Shown here: positions 9,501 through 19,925 of the stretch, in pieces
How the letters are laid out: every line of letters begins with the position of its first letter
Numbering within the stretch: the stretch's first letter is position 1
Assembly (NCBI GenBank): GCA_002238705.1
Contig: MPMW01000009.1
Span: forward strand, 1 to 41,925
DNA length: 41,925 nt
Reading direction: 5' to 3'
Source of the DNA: Acidobacteria bacterium bin61
GTDB taxonomy: Bacteria; Acidobacteriota; Vicinamibacteria; Marinacidobacterales; Marinacidobacteraceae
The notes under the pieces: model-generated
Seen by the model: the letters and a program-made list of their open reading frames with translations, nothing else
Database searches by the model: none
What the model was told of the DNA's origin: nothing
Program-made: the position numbers and the translations under genes

Positions 9501-10929
9501 CGAAGTCCTCGAACGACTCCACGTTCCGCTGGAGCGCCTCGACCACTCCGACCAGGGGGCCGACAGGTTCGTCACCAGCCCGCTCCAACGCGCCGGACAG
9601 CGCCGAGGCGGACTGCCGCATCCACTTGAGGGTGTGTTTTTCGAAGCGATCGGCGCGGACCGCCTGCGCCTCCATCCGGGCGAGAGCCTCGTTCCAGAGT
9701 TTCACTCCGGTGGGCTTGTCGCGGAAATGGCGGCGCTTGTAGATCCCGACAAGGTCCACGAGGCGCTCCACCCGCGCCGGATTCCGGTCGCCGCTCGCCA
9801 CCTGGTACACGAGGTGGGGCTCCGACACGATCGTTTCCGCGGCGACGGCCAGGGTTGCCGAGGCAACCAGATCCACGGGGACGATATCCAGCACCACCCC
9901 CTGACCGACCGGGAACAGGTTCTGGCCGCGGAGCGCCATCCTGACGAGAGGAGCGCTGGTGGTGAAGCCCTCGTTCCAGCCGGTGTGGGGGAAGGAAAGC
10001 GCGCTCTCAACCACCGCCGGCCGAACGATGGCCCGCGCGACTCCCTCCGCGCCCGCAACGAGCTGATCCCCGAGGCTCTTCGTGTAGGTGTAGATGTTGG
10101 GCCAGCCCCAGCCCTGCGCCTTTTCGATGCCGAGGTCACGGAGCCGCCTCCGGATCCATTCCTTCCGCTCGCGGGCGATGGCGAGCGACAGCGACCGCGC
10201 GTCGTCCGGATCGCGGCCTTCCTCGGCGAATCGCTTGCGGGCGGCTTCCTGGAACGCGTCCACGCGCGACTTGTCCTCCGCTTCGTCGCGTACCCGCGCG
10301 GCGAGGCGCTCGCAGTCCTCGATCTCCTTCTCGACGGAGAACTCCTGGTCCTCCCGGTCGCGCCGCGGGAAGTAGCCGATGAGGGGTTCGTCCTCGCGGA
10401 CTTCTCCCGATCGCATTCCGGCGACGAAGCAGGTACTGATGTGGACGAGGGCGGGCCGCTTCATGCGGCGCGCGAAGGCGATGGTGTTCCGCGTGCCGTG
10501 GACGTTGGTCTGCAGCGCGGCTTCGAGCGACGGGTTGAACGTCACCCGGCCGGAACAGTTGAGGACCAGGTCGATGTCCGCGGCGATCTCGGCGGCGCGC
10601 TCTTCCGAATAACCGAGGTTGTCGCTCGTGATGTCCCCGCCGAGGACAACGATCTTCTCGTCCAGGTAATCGTGAAGGGACGCGCCGTGACGCTCGCGAA
10701 GCGGCGAGAGCGCCGGCGAATTCTCCATGATGTCCAGGAAGCGCACGCGGCTCTCCGCTTCGCCGGCGGCGCGCACCATGAGATACACCCGGCGAATCTC
10801 CGGAAAGAACTCGAGGAGCATCCCGAGACAGACCTTTCCCAGGAACCCCGTCCCACCGAGCAACAGGATGCTCTTTCCGGCAAAGGCTTCGCCTACGTGA
10901 ATCCGGGGGCGCGGGGTCTCGGGGGACAC
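6505..10929 (-). CDS. elbD: ElbD-like four-domain megaenzyme: fatty acyl reductase, acyl-AMP ligase, carrier protein, PlsC acyltransferase
   Basis: Single 1474-residue protein with four recognisable domains. Residues about 1-545 are an alcohol-forming fatty acyl reductase: GGTGFLG at 25-31, YTYTK with Tyr280/Lys284, and a FAR C-terminal region ending near IDWYDYW at 524. Residues about 555-1110 are an AMP-forming acyl ligase: SGTTGTPKG from Ser731, GYGLTEAAP, YTGDLG and GRRKDVIVDSGGKNIYP. A carrier domain holds LGFDSLM with the phosphopantetheine Ser1152. Residues about 1225-1430 are a PlsC acyltransferase: NHGSHLD with His1262/Asp1267 and FPEGTRSRSG around Glu1338. All key residues are present. 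Such a protein could activate a fatty acid, reduce it to the alcohol and acylate a lipid. The combination resembles ElbD, reported for Myxococcus ether-lipid synthesis (family knowledge from memory). The start is GTG, 7 bp after the LarA-like gene. Confidence 0.9.
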   Translation of the reverse strand: MSPETPRPRIHVGEAFAGKSILLLGGTGFLGKVCLGMLLEFFPEIRRVYLMVRAAGEAESRVRFLDIMENSPALSPLRERHGASLHDYLDEKIVVLGGDITSDNLGYSEERAAEIAADIDLVLNCSGRVTFNPSLEAALQTNVHGTRNTIAFARRMKRPALVHISTCFVAGMRSGEVREDEPLIGYFPRRDREDQEFSVEKEIEDCERLAARVRDEAEDKSRVDAFQEAARKRFAEEGRDPDDARSLSLAIARERKEWIRRRLRDLGIEKAQGWGWPNIYTYTKSLGDQLVAGAEGVARAIVRPAVVESALSFPHTGWNEGFTTSAPLVRMALRGQNLFPVGQGVVLDIVPVDLVASATLAVAAETIVSEPHLVYQVASGDRNPARVERLVDLVGIYKRRHFRDKPTGVKLWNEALARMEAQAVRADRFEKHTLKWMRQSASALSGALERAGDEPVGPLVGVVEALQRNVESFEDFVTQGERQYHTFRPFIAGEEFIFRADNSRDLFSRLDGNEGKLFFNPEEIDWYDYWLHVHLPGLEKWVFPALEDQERGQRRAQKRVYTYRTINELFEACTKNHAGRVAMRITRGGREERYTYADLRECVLRGAAFLSARGLAAGDHVGLIGENSPEWGMAYFAIQRIGATAIPLERDLRREEIVRLLRLGDAKAVLMSDSLFERYCGLAGDHGAAPPVAAHPFRDVFALGEGTEEPPESGKPVRTSPTALASILFTSGTTGTPKGVMLTHRNFTTLVAKLLTVYDIGEKDGALSILPLHHSFEFTTGFLLPLSRGAQIAYLEEIGPDAINTELQKGHTTCIVGVPALWDLLRRRILAPFAERSQRAEDLATALIDAAHLLREDTGVNIGPAVFLPVHTALGGRIRYLISGAAALSEATWKAFRGLGFHIAQGYGLTEAAPVLTVTSPDGPVPIGSAGKALPGIEVRIVDPDASGVGEVAAKGPNIMAGYYGNEEATAEALRGGWLYTGDLGRLDKDGHLFLVGRRKDVIVDSGGKNIYPDEVEEIYASADLIAELAVVGLPDGMAEQVAAVVVPKEKTPEGRQRVESHFRSVSSRLPLHKRVKTVEFSDEALPRTATRKVKRAQLVRWLRDRRREAAAESGEEAFSGNRILELIASICERPVSGIRTSSSFAELGFDSLMYNELAAVLENEFGESAAPEALANMNTIEELVLAIRTPQAGARGQPRRRGESRKKREEDEIEIPPAVARAGRAALTEVQHWFYHQVLEPTFTGRAHVPNHTNYLVVANHGSHLDMGLVKMALGDAGSNLVALAAADYFFDNRVKRTFFGNFTNLVPMERRGSLRESLDRAAGYLKQGYSVLVFPEGTRSRSGQIQEFRRGFAHLAYRCRVGVLPIHLDTWGAFPPGAVGLRSRTIAARIGPFLSHDFLLRFAGEGVRTAVAEGRATAFVQSVVERLGRQEPIRIDEEAARIVEESARGATETPPVAASPARDRTAEPTPVG

Positions 10930-10936
10930 GGCGGGG

Positions 10937-12535
10937 CTACGACACCTCGGGGATCATGATCGGAGGAACGTGGAGCATGGTGATTTCCGCGGAGCGGCCA
11001 TGAGTACTCCGCGCCATCGCGATGGCCTCGGTCACCGTCTCCGCCGACTCCCAGCCGAGGATCTCGGGAACGTGCTGGTTCTTTGCCCCGGCCACGATGA
11101 TCCGTCCCACATGCTGGCGCCCGTTTTCGCCCCAGTACCACATGAAGAAGGGGTGGGCCCCGTGGTAGGCATTCCCGTCCCGGTACATCTGCACGTAGGA
11201 GGGGTTATGCGCGAATTCCTCCTCGTACTTGGTCCGCAGCACGAACGGGTCCCGGGTCTCCGGGAGCAGCCGGTGGAAGAACTCGATGTAGCTCGGGTGG
11301 AACAGGGGATCGAAGTCGTCGTAGCAGGGGTGAGCCAGGATCAGCGTGCCGCCCTTCTTGATGAGCGGCTTGCCCCGGTAGAGGTTGAACAGGTAGCCCG
11401 GACCCATGACCTGGACGAGGAGCGGGTTCAGGATCGAGTTCACGTTGTAAGGCGAGATGTAGGGGATTCCGGAGAGCAGGATGTCGCACTGTCCCTTTAC
11501 GGGGACGGCGTACTGCTGGAAGGAACGCTCGAGCGTCTTTTCGTGAACGGGCTCGGTACGGCCCGCGTAGCAGCCGATCAGTTCGAAGGCGCCGGGGATG
11601 CGGTGAAGGAACTGCCGCTTGGCCGCCGCGGGGAGGCGGCTCAGCGACCAGCGGGTTCCCGCGAGCTTCAGCCGGTCGAGGTCGCTGAACTCGTCCTCGT
11701 CCTTCCCCAGGAACGAGAGGGCGTCCGAGTACATCCGGTTGTTGAGGACCGTCTCCACGTGAAACACGTTCAGGTGCCGGTCCACGATCTTCCCCATCCG
11801 GTCCACCTTGCGGCTCAGTTCCGACTTGGCCGGATCCATGTAGCCGTCGGAATCGCGGATCGTCTGCGGTTCGTGGTGGGGTCTCAGGCTCTCGTAGTCG
11901 CAGAGCCCGACGGTCACTGACTTGTGGCCGCCGTCCATGGGGACGAGGTTGATGTTCAGGTAGATGATGAGATCGCTCTCGGTCACCCGCCGATTCACCC
12001 GGACCGGCTCGTGGTGGCGGGTCTTTCCCAGCGCCACCATGCCGTTCGGATCTTCGGCGTCGTGGTTGTAGTAGCGATTCGGATAGAAGGCCTTGTGGAT
12101 GTCCGGCCCCACCATCCGGCGCATTTCCGGCTCGGTCATCTTCCGGTGCAGCGAGTTCGCGATTACCAGGTGCACGTCGTCCACTCCGTGGTCGCCGAGC
12201 ATTTCCAGGACGATCTCGAGAGCGGTCTGGCGCACGTCGGGAGTGGCCATCGGCGGCAGCGGCAGGCTGATGTCGTCGAGGGCGATCGTGACCCGCATTC
12301 CCGGACGCAACTGGGCGTAGAGCGGATCGCAGCCCAGCGGGTGGTTGAGCGCATGCCGGATCGCGCCGCGGGGGTTCGGCAGGCCGCGGATCGGCGGCGG
12401 CGGATAGACCACCCGGGTGCCCACCGGCAGGTGCTCCTCGAGAAAGTCCTCGCCGTAGTGCAGGACGCGGGCGGCCGAGTCCTTGTCGATGAAGACGATG
12501 CCGGGATCGGTCTTGTGGCGCAGGGCGGGGGTCAT
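10937..12535 (-). CDS. LarA-like (DUF2088, lactate racemase domain) protein
   Basis: About 532 residues, longer than classic LarA (about 425). The N-terminal part has [17 protein letters not shown] and the helix region [18 protein letters not shown], which corresponds to the LarA GTHR-MT-EE segment. [14 protein letters not shown] stretch and [11 protein letters not shown] follow, where the lysine may match the residue that anchors the nickel-pincer cofactor in LarA. The C-terminal domain includes [19 protein letters not shown]. LarA-family proteins carry out hydride-transfer racemisation or epimerisation of 2-hydroxyacids. This subgroup, next to an ElbD-type gene, is to my knowledge functionally open. 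No larB, larC or larE maturation gene is seen nearby. A Shine-Dalgarno-like AGGAAGGA precedes the ATG. It sits 7 bp from the megaenzyme gene and is surely cotranscribed with it. Confidence 0.82.
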   Translation of the reverse strand: MTPALRHKTDPGIVFIDKDSAARVLHYGEDFLEEHLPVGTRVVYPPPPIRGLPNPRGAIRHALNHPLGCDPLYAQLRPGMRVTIALDDISLPLPPMATPDVRQTALEIVLEMLGDHGVDDVHLVIANSLHRKMTEPEMRRMVGPDIHKAFYPNRYYNHDAEDPNGMVALGKTRHHEPVRVNRRVTESDLIIYLNINLVPMDGGHKSVTVGLCDYESLRPHHEPQTIRDSDGYMDPAKSELSRKVDRMGKIVDRHLNVFHVETVLNNRMYSDALSFLGKDEDEFSDLDRLKLAGTRWSLSRLPAAAKRQFLHRIPGAFELIGCYAGRTEPVHEKTLERSFQQYAVPVKGQCDILLSGIPYISPYNVNSILNPLLVQVMGPGYLFNLYRGKPLIKKGGTLILAHPCYDDFDPLFHPSYIEFFHRLLPETRDPFVLRTKYEEEFAHNPSYVQMYRDGNAYHGAHPFFMWYWGENGRQHVGRIIVAGAKNQHVPEILGWESAETVTEAIAMARSTHGRSAEITMLHVPPIMIPEVS

Positions 12536-12582
12536 GCAGCGGGCATCCTTCCTGGCCGAGACTCAGCGGCCCGTGGACAAAG

Positions 12583-13374
12583 TCACAGCGCGGGGGTGAG
12601 ATTCGGCTGGCTGAGATCGATGACCGGCCAGTCGTGGTGCCGCGCCGTGCTCCTCAATCGGACATCGGGGTTGGCCGCGGTGGGATGTCCCACCACACTC
12701 AGCATGGGCAGGTCGGACATGCTGTCTGCGTACGCGTAACTATCGTTCAACGAGAGGCCCTCGCGCTCCGCGTATTCCCGGATCCAGAGGGCCTTGCTGG
12801 CGCTCGCCATCACCGGCGGCGCCAGCCGGCCGGTAGCGCGGCCGTCCACGAACTCCAGACGATTCGCGACGAACTCGGTGATGCCGAGATCGTCGAGAAG
12901 CGGCCGGACCGATACTTCGAGCGCACCCGTCACGACGACCTGCCGCAAGCCGCTCCGGCGCGACTGCTCGATCAGCGCCCGGGTTCCAGGGAAGATGCCA
13001 GGGCGGATCACGTCACGGTAGAGATCCTCGGCGAGCGAACGAAGCCGGTCATGGGACTGGCCCCGGTACCACTTGAAGAAGAGATCGTTGAAGAGTTTGC
13101 GGCTGTAGAAATCGGTCGCCAGGAACAGCGGGATCGCAGCGAGCGTCGAAGTAGTCGTCTTGAGGCTCCGCAGGAGCCCCTGGTCATTCCGGGCGTAGTA
13201 CCCAAGCACGTGGACGAGATTCGTGCGAATCAGGGTGCCGTCGAGGTCGTAGAACGCCGCCGCTTTCGCCGGAGGGGCCGCTGGTTCGCCGCGTGACATT
13301 GCGTTCAGATTATCGCCGCGCTCCCGCCGCGACGCTTGGGCGCCGGGCACTGGAGGTGCGTTCTGACGTACCAT
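12583..13374 (-). CDS. HAD-IB family phosphatase
   Basis: About 263 residues. It has HAD motif I as FYDLDGTL (nucleophile and acid Asp), motif II in VVVTGA, a lysine in SASKALWIREYAE and motif III in YAYADSMSDLPML. These match SerB-like HAD-IB hydrolases, which often sit beside or are fused to PlsC acyltransferases. It is the first gene of the long minus-strand operon and could dephosphorylate a lipid or phosphate ester formed by the neighbouring enzymes. The ATG at 13374 was chosen because GGAGG stands seven bases upstream. An internal ATG at 13299 would remove a charged N-terminal extension and also keep the whole domain, but lacks a clear ribosome site. The gap to the LarA-like gene is 47 bp. 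Confidence 0.85.
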   Translation of the reverse strand: MVRQNAPPVPGAQASRRERGDNLNAMSRGEPAAPPAKAAAFYDLDGTLIRTNLVHVLGYYARNDQGLLRSLKTTTSTLAAIPLFLATDFYSRKLFNDLFFKWYRGQSHDRLRSLAEDLYRDVIRPGIFPGTRALIEQSRRSGLRQVVVTGALEVSVRPLLDDLGITEFVANRLEFVDGRATGRLAPPVMASASKALWIREYAEREGLSLNDSYAYADSMSDLPMLSVVGHPTAANPDVRLRSTARHHDWPVIDLSQPNLTPAL

Positions 13375-13432
13375 CCACGGTCCTCCGCTGGCTCAGGACC
13401 CCCCATTTCGCCCAAAAGGGGGCGAGAAGTTC

Positions 13433-14499
13433 GTGATTCAACTGCCCTACCCGAAAGAACCCTCGCAGGCGATCCGCCGCGTCGCGATCACCTCCGTCGG
13501 GGCCTACCTTCCGAACCGGGTGCTGTCGAACGACGACCTCGAAAGGATGGTGGACACCTCCGACCAGTGGATCCGCGAACGCACCGGTATCAGCGAGCGC
13601 CGGATCGTGGAGAAGGGCACCGGTTGTTCCTTCCTGGCCTCCCGCGCGGCCCAGGACGCGCTTCGCCGGCGGGGAATCACCGCCGATGACATCGACCTGA
13701 TCGTGGTCGCCACCGTGACTCCCGACATGAGCTTTCCGGCCACTGCCTGTCTGGTCCAGGACCAGATCGGCGCGAGCCGCGCCTGGGGATTCGATCTTTC
13801 GGCGGCCTGCAGCGGTTTCAACTTCGCCCTCGCCGCCGGAACCCAGTTCGTCGCCAGCGGAGCCGTGGAACGGGCGTTGGTCATCGGGGCCGACGTGATG
13901 AGTTCGATCACCGACTACGAAGACCGCGCCACCTGCATCCTCTTCGGGGACGCCGGGGGGGCGGTCCTGCTCGAAGCCGCCCAGGACGGCGAAGGCATTC
14001 TCGGGTTCAACAACCAGGTGGACGGCTCGGGGTGCGACCTGCTCAAGATGCCGGCGGGGGGCAGCGTTCGCCCACCGACCCACGAGACGGTGGACCGGAA
14101 AGAGCACTTCCTGCAACAGCAGGGCAAGGCGGTCTTCCGCTTCGCCGTCCGCAATTCCGCCGACGCAGCCGAGAACCTGTTGGCCGAACTCGGGTTCTCC
14201 CGCGAGGACGTCTCCTTCCTGGTCTGCCACCAGGCGAACGCCCGGATCATCGATGCGGTCGCGCGGCGGCTCCAGTTGCCGACCGAGCGGGTCGTCAAGA
14301 CGATCCACAAGTACGGGAACACCACCGCCGCGTCGATCCCCACCGCGCTCCGTGACGCCCTCGACCGTTCGCTGCTCTCGCCCGGGGACCTCATCCTGTT
14401 CAGCTCGGTGGGCGCCGGGCTGACCATCGGCACCGCCGCGATCCGCTGGGGCGGCGAACGGACTGGCGGCGCGCCGGCGGGAACGAACGCTGGCGGCCC

Positions 14500-14503
<4 letters not shown>
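13433..14503 (+). CDS. fabH: 3-oxoacyl-[acyl-carrier-protein] synthase III
   Basis: Condensing enzyme that starts fatty-acid synthesis by joining acetyl-CoA or a branched acyl-CoA to malonyl-ACP, in the cytoplasm. About 356 residues. The catalytic triad is visible as Cys126 in SAACSGF, His266 in CHQANARI and Asn296 in YGNTT. Typical segments such as [12 protein letters not shown] and [12 protein letters not shown] are present. The start is GTG preceded by a purine-rich GGGCGAGAAG. The gene is transcribed away from the ether-lipid-type operon, sharing a 58-bp spacer with the HAD gene. It may supply primed acyl chains for that pathway, but no acyl-carrier or other fab gene is adjacent, so ordinary fatty-acid initiation is equally likely. 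The C-terminal tail after IRWGGER is a short Gly/Ala-rich extension. Confidence 0.95.
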
Positions 14504-16614
<2,111 letters not shown>

Positions 16615-16729
16615 CCCGGCCCCGCGGCAGCGTGCCGTAGGGCGCCTTCCGGCGAACGCGTCGATCACGGATACGATCAGAAGGCCGGCGCGGCCCATCG
16701 ACGGCGGAACGACCCCGGACTTTCCCGAC

Positions 16730-18274
16730 GTGAAACGCCCTCCATCTGTGATTCGTCCCCGTAGGTCCGGCCTACACGCCGCTTGGCTCTCGGCTCCCCT
16801 CCTGGTGGCGTGTGCCGCGGACCCAACCCCCGAAGAGGGTCCCGTGGCGCGGCCGAACGTCCTTTTCATCGCCGTCGACGATCTGAACGACTGGATCGAG
16901 CCGCTCGGCGGACATCCCCAGGCGCGGACGCCCAACCTCTCGCGACTGGCAGATGAAGGGGTGCTCTTCACCCGCGCCTTCACCCCGTCTCCATCGTGCA
17001 ACCCGTCGCGGACCGCGCTCCTGACCGGAAGACACACCTATACCTCGGGCATGTACTCGAACTACCAGTGGTGGCGTCAGGTGATGCCCGACGCCGTCAC
17101 CCTTCCCCGGTATTTCGCCGACAACGGGTACTGGGCGGGAGGCGCCGGGAAGATCTTCCACAACAACCAGCCGGATCCCGGGTCCTGGGACGACTACTTC
17201 CCCTCGCTCGAAGAGCACATGCCCACCTCGCCGCGACCCGAGGGAGAGGGGACGGTAAACATGCCCGCCTTTCCCGACATGTACGGCGCCTTCGATTGGG
17301 CGCCCCTCGACGTTCCGGACGAGGAAATGGGCGATTACCGGTCCGTCGCCTGGGCCGCGGAACAGCTACGGCGGCAGCACGAGAAGCCGTTCTTCCTGGC
17401 GGTCGGCATCTACCGCCCCCACCTTCCCTGGTACGTCCCCCGGAAGTACTTCGAGATGTTCCCGCTCGATGAGGTCCGGCTCCCGCTACTCCTCGAAGAC
17501 GACCTCGGGGATGTCCCGGACCGGGGCATCGAGATCGCCCGCCGCGGCGGGGACTACCACGCGCAGGTCCTGGCGGCCGATCAGTGGCGCGAGGGCATCC
17601 AGGGCTACCTGGCGTCGATCGCCTATGCGGACGCGATGGTCGGCCTGCTCCTCGACGCCCTGGATGAAAGTCCCTACGCGGACAACACCATCGTCGTCCT
17701 CTGGTCCGATCATGGGTGGCAACTCGGCGAAAAGGAACACTGGCGGAAGTTCGCTCTGTGGGAAAACCTCACCCGGGTCGTCCTGATGTTCCGCGTGCCG
17801 GAGGGAACCCGCGGCCTTCCCGCGGGCACGCCGGCAGGCGAGCGCTCCGGCAGGACGGTCTCGCTCCTCGATCTCTATCCCACCCTGGTGGAACTCGGGG
17901 GGCTCCCGGAAAAAGAGGGCCTCGACGGCCGGAGCCTGGCGCCGCTCCTCGGGGATCCGGGTGCGGCCTGGGATCGTCCCGTCATCAGCACCTATCAGTT
18001 CGGCGAGTACTCGATCCGGGACGAACGGTTCCACTACATCCGCTACATCGACGGGAGCGAGGAGCTCTACGACATCGACGCGGATCCGGAAGAGTGGAAA
18101 AACCTCGCCGGTGACAACCGGTACGGGGCCGACAAGTCCCGGCTGGGCGCTCTCCTTCCCGCCGACCCCGCCCCTTTCGTGGAAACCGACTATCCCCTCA
18201 TGCCCCACCACATCCCGCCGCTTCGCGGGCTCGAGGACTACCTGGAGCGCCGGAGGACCGGCGGCCGAAGGTAA
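16730..18274 (+). CDS. Lipoprotein sulfatase, iduronate-2-sulfatase-like
   Basis: About 514 residues. A lipoprotein-type signal with LLVAC (Cys28) places it on the outside of the membrane. The type I sulfatase signature is CNPSRTALLTG, with Cys90 as the residue converted to formylglycine. Metal-binding parts are VDDLNDW near the start and WSDHGWQLGEKEHW further on. C-terminal segments YDIDADPEEWKNLA and SLLDLYPTLVELGG are typical of iduronate-2-sulfatase-like enzymes that remove sulfate from polysaccharides. A formylglycine-generating enzyme would be needed and is not in the window. The GTG was chosen because it gives the full signal. No strong ribosome site is seen. It follows the DUF255 gene by 115 bp and is convergent with the next genes. 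Confidence 0.92.
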   Translation: MKRPPSVIRPRRSGLHAAWLSAPLLVACAADPTPEEGPVARPNVLFIAVDDLNDWIEPLGGHPQARTPNLSRLADEGVLFTRAFTPSPSCNPSRTALLTGRHTYTSGMYSNYQWWRQVMPDAVTLPRYFADNGYWAGGAGKIFHNNQPDPGSWDDYFPSLEEHMPTSPRPEGEGTVNMPAFPDMYGAFDWAPLDVPDEEMGDYRSVAWAAEQLRRQHEKPFFLAVGIYRPHLPWYVPRKYFEMFPLDEVRLPLLLEDDLGDVPDRGIEIARRGGDYHAQVLAADQWREGIQGYLASIAYADAMVGLLLDALDESPYADNTIVVLWSDHGWQLGEKEHWRKFALWENLTRVVLMFRVPEGTRGLPAGTPAGERSGRTVSLLDLYPTLVELGGLPEKEGLDGRSLAPLLGDPGAAWDRPVISTYQFGEYSIRDERFHYIRYIDGSEELYDIDADPEEWKNLAGDNRYGADKSRLGALLPADPAPFVETDYPLMPHHIPPLRGLEDYLERRRTGGRR

Positions 18275-18309
18275 GCCCACCCGGCGGCTCACCGGCCCCC
18301 TACGACGAG

Positions 18310-18340
18310 AGCGCCTTCCCGGGCGCCGGGTGGCAGCGCC
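18310..18340. terminator. Imperfect GC hairpin between convergent genes
   Basis: Between the sulfatase stop and the end of the small membrane-protein gene there is an imperfect inverted repeat. Its core is CCCGG-GCG-CCGGG (18318-18330), with GCGC arms further out. It lies where a two-way terminator would be expected. No T-tract follows on either strand, so this is only a structural guess. Confidence 0.25.
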
Positions 18341-18343
18341 GCC

Positions 18344-18811
18344 CTACGGTGTTGGTTGCGAGGCGTCCTGCCGGAGATGGGCGATCCAGTAGAAGAGTGA
18401 GACGACCTCGAGGGTTACTCCCGCGCCGAGCAGGGCCTTGGTGGGAGTCTCGAGCCCCTTTCGCTGCCCGTCCTCGTTGTAGCACTTGACGTACTTGGTG
18501 TTCTCCGTAGCGCTATTGGTGGGTGCGTCGGGGATGTTCCGGCACGGCAGCCACCGCCACAGCGCGGCGCCCGCGAATGCCATGAGTCCGCTCAGTCCGT
18601 AGGCGATCGCGCTCCGCTTCTTGTCGTCGTCCCGAATCAGGCCGGTGGAGATGCCGGCGGTGTTCTGGGGGCGATAGGCGCCGCTCGCGGCAGCGGTTTC
18701 GGCGATTTCCAGAATGGATGGCGCCGTCGTCGTGAGGCCTGCGGGGGCCGCGGCGTGGAGGGGCGCCACCATCAGGGCGGAACAGACCCAGAATGCAAGG
18801 AACTTCTTCAT
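18344..18811 (-). CDS. Small exported membrane protein, copy 2 of a tandem pair
   Basis: Unrecognised protein of 155 residues. It has a Sec-type signal (MKKFLAFWVCSALMVAPLHA) and a conserved stretch AASGAYRPQNTAGIS followed by RDDDKKRSAIAYGLSGLMAF. Two hydrophobic segments lie at about 69-85 and 127-143, with a loop between them carrying two cysteines (LPC and VKC). The tail is short and polar. It is a clear paralog of the gene 12 bp upstream, sharing the same layout and matching blocks such as PTKALxGAGV and VSLFY. The mature part probably sits in the inner membrane, with the cysteine loop in one compartment. Function unknown. It is the last gene of the block that begins with the ATP synthase genes. 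Confidence 0.75.
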   Translation of the reverse strand: MKKFLAFWVCSALMVAPLHAAAPAGLTTTAPSILEIAETAAASGAYRPQNTAGISTGLIRDDDKKRSAIAYGLSGLMAFAGAALWRWLPCRNIPDAPTNSATENTKYVKCYNEDGQRKGLETPTKALLGAGVTLEVVSLFYWIAHLRQDASQPTP

Positions 18812-18823
18812 GTTCCGGCCGGG

Positions 18824-19321
18824 CTAGGGCGTCGCGGGCTGCGCGGCGTCCTGCTGGTCGTCCTCCCGGAGGTGCCGCATCAGGTAGAAGAGAGACACGA
18901 GTTCGAGGCCGACGCCGGCCCCGACCAGGGCCTTCGTGGGGGTGGACCACCCGAGCCGCTGTCCGTTCTCGTCGTAGCATTCGGCTTGAGTCTTGAGTCC
19001 TTCGCCGAGGTGCCGTGCGTCACCTTCTCCGCGGCACGTCAAGTTGCGCCAGAGCGCTGCGCCGGTGAAAGCCAGCAAGCCACTCAGGGCGAATGCGATG
19101 GCGCTCCGCCGGTTGTCGTCGTCCCGAATCATGCCGCTGGCGATGCCGGCGGTGTTCTGGGCGCGATAGGCGCCGCTGGCGGCGGCGATCTCGGCCGCCT
19201 CCAGAAGCGAGGAATAGGCCGCCGGCGAAGAGGTTCGACTCGCTGAAGCAGGTGTGGCATTCGCGTAGAGCGGCATCAGAACCAGGCCGTACACCGTGAG
19301 CAGGGCGACGAGTTTCTTCAT
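18824..19321 (-). CDS. Small exported membrane protein, copy 1 of a tandem pair
   Basis: Unrecognised protein of 165 residues with a Sec-type signal (MKKLVALLTVYGLVLMPLYA, then ANA) and the same plan as its neighbour. AASGAYRAQNTAGIASG and RDDDNRRSAIAFALSGLLAF come first, then GAALWR, a loop with two cysteines (LTC and AEC), the second hydrophobic stretch LVGAGVGLELVSLFYL, and a charged tail. DNA of the two copies is nearly identical over a short region (18621-18685 against 19113-19177, 61 of 65 bases), so duplication is recent or the block is strongly constrained. A purine-rich GGAAGGAGC precedes the ATG. Function unknown. Confidence 0.75.
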   Translation of the reverse strand: MKKLVALLTVYGLVLMPLYANATPASASRTSSPAAYSSLLEAAEIAAASGAYRAQNTAGIASGMIRDDDNRRSAIAFALSGLLAFTGAALWRNLTCRGEGDARHLGEGLKTQAECYDENGQRLGWSTPTKALVGAGVGLELVSLFYLMRHLREDDQQDAAQPATP

Positions 19322-19387
19322 GGAGAAGCTCCTTCCCGGCGGAAGCCGGCGCTGAGCAACGGTTGGGGGGTACAGCGGTCCCTGGAC

Positions 19388-19924
19388 TCAGTTGCGGATG
19401 CGGACGGTCACGTTGCCGGCGATCACGGTTTCGCCGCTCCGTTGGAGCCGCAGCCAGACCCGATAGGTGCCGGGTAGCGAGAAGCGGTGGCTACCGAAGA
19501 AGAACGTTTCGATTTCGGCGCCCTCTTCATAGGGATCGCAGTCCGGCTCGTACACCGATTCGGTGTCGTCGTCCCAGTCCCAGACCTCTTCCAGGCAGTA
19601 GTAGTCCTCGAGGTTCTCCGCGGTCTCCAGATCCTCGAGACGGGCGCTCACCTCGACATCGAGGGACGGCCGGCGCGTCTCGCCCGGCATCCGGGGTCGC
19701 AGGAACAACTGCCGCGGCGCTCTTAACGTCAGCTTCGGTTCGGCAGCGGCGGCCGCGAGCGCGCGCAGGGGCTTCTCGGCGAGGATGGTGACCGCCGCGG
19801 CAGCTTCCGGCGGACCCGGCTCCGTAACGCCACCCGCCAGGGACACGGGAAGGACGATACCGACCAGGAAACCAACCAGCGGGGCGGACAAGCCGCCCGG
19901 GGCTCCAGTGCGCACACCGCGCAT
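19388..19924 (-). CDS. Secreted protein with a PKD-like C-terminal domain
   Basis: Hypothetical protein of 178 residues. The N-terminus has an Arg-containing head and a hydrophobic stretch (LVGFLVGIVLPVSLAGG), likely a signal peptide or anchor. An Ala-rich linker follows. The C-terminal 75 residues resemble a PKD-type beta-sandwich, with VWDWDDDTES, an acidic stretch, then SHRFSLPGTYRVWLRL and a final beta strand. Two cysteines flank the tryptophan motif and could pair outside the cell. The ATG lies 1 bp after the atpC stop codon, so it is almost certainly translated from the ATP synthase message. Function unknown, and nothing shows a role in the synthase itself. Confidence 0.65.
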   Translation of the reverse strand: MRGVRTGAPGGLSAPLVGFLVGIVLPVSLAGGVTEPGPPEAAAAVTILAEKPLRALAAAAAEPKLTLRAPRQLFLRPRMPGETRRPSLDVEVSARLEDLETAENLEDYYCLEEVWDWDDDTESVYEPDCDPYEEGAEIETFFFGSHRFSLPGTYRVWLRLQRSGETVIAGNVTVRIRN

Positions 19925-19925
19925 T

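Noticed and set aside
8224..10959. Very long plus-strand open frame of about 900 codons opposite the reductase/ligase gene
   Set aside because: It mirrors the minus-strand megaenzyme, whose domains and motifs are unmistakable. Long antisense frames are common at this G+C content, and the predicted protein has no recognisable domain.
13402..13427. CCCCC...GGGGG pairing upstream of fabH
   Set aside because: Short stem with a 12-base loop, too weak to call a terminator or operator.
16620..18345. Similar CGCCCTACGG-containing sequences on both sides of the sulfatase gene, in inverted orientation
   Set aside because: The match is about ten bases in GC-rich DNA and does not extend, so it is not good evidence for a mobile element around the sulfatase.
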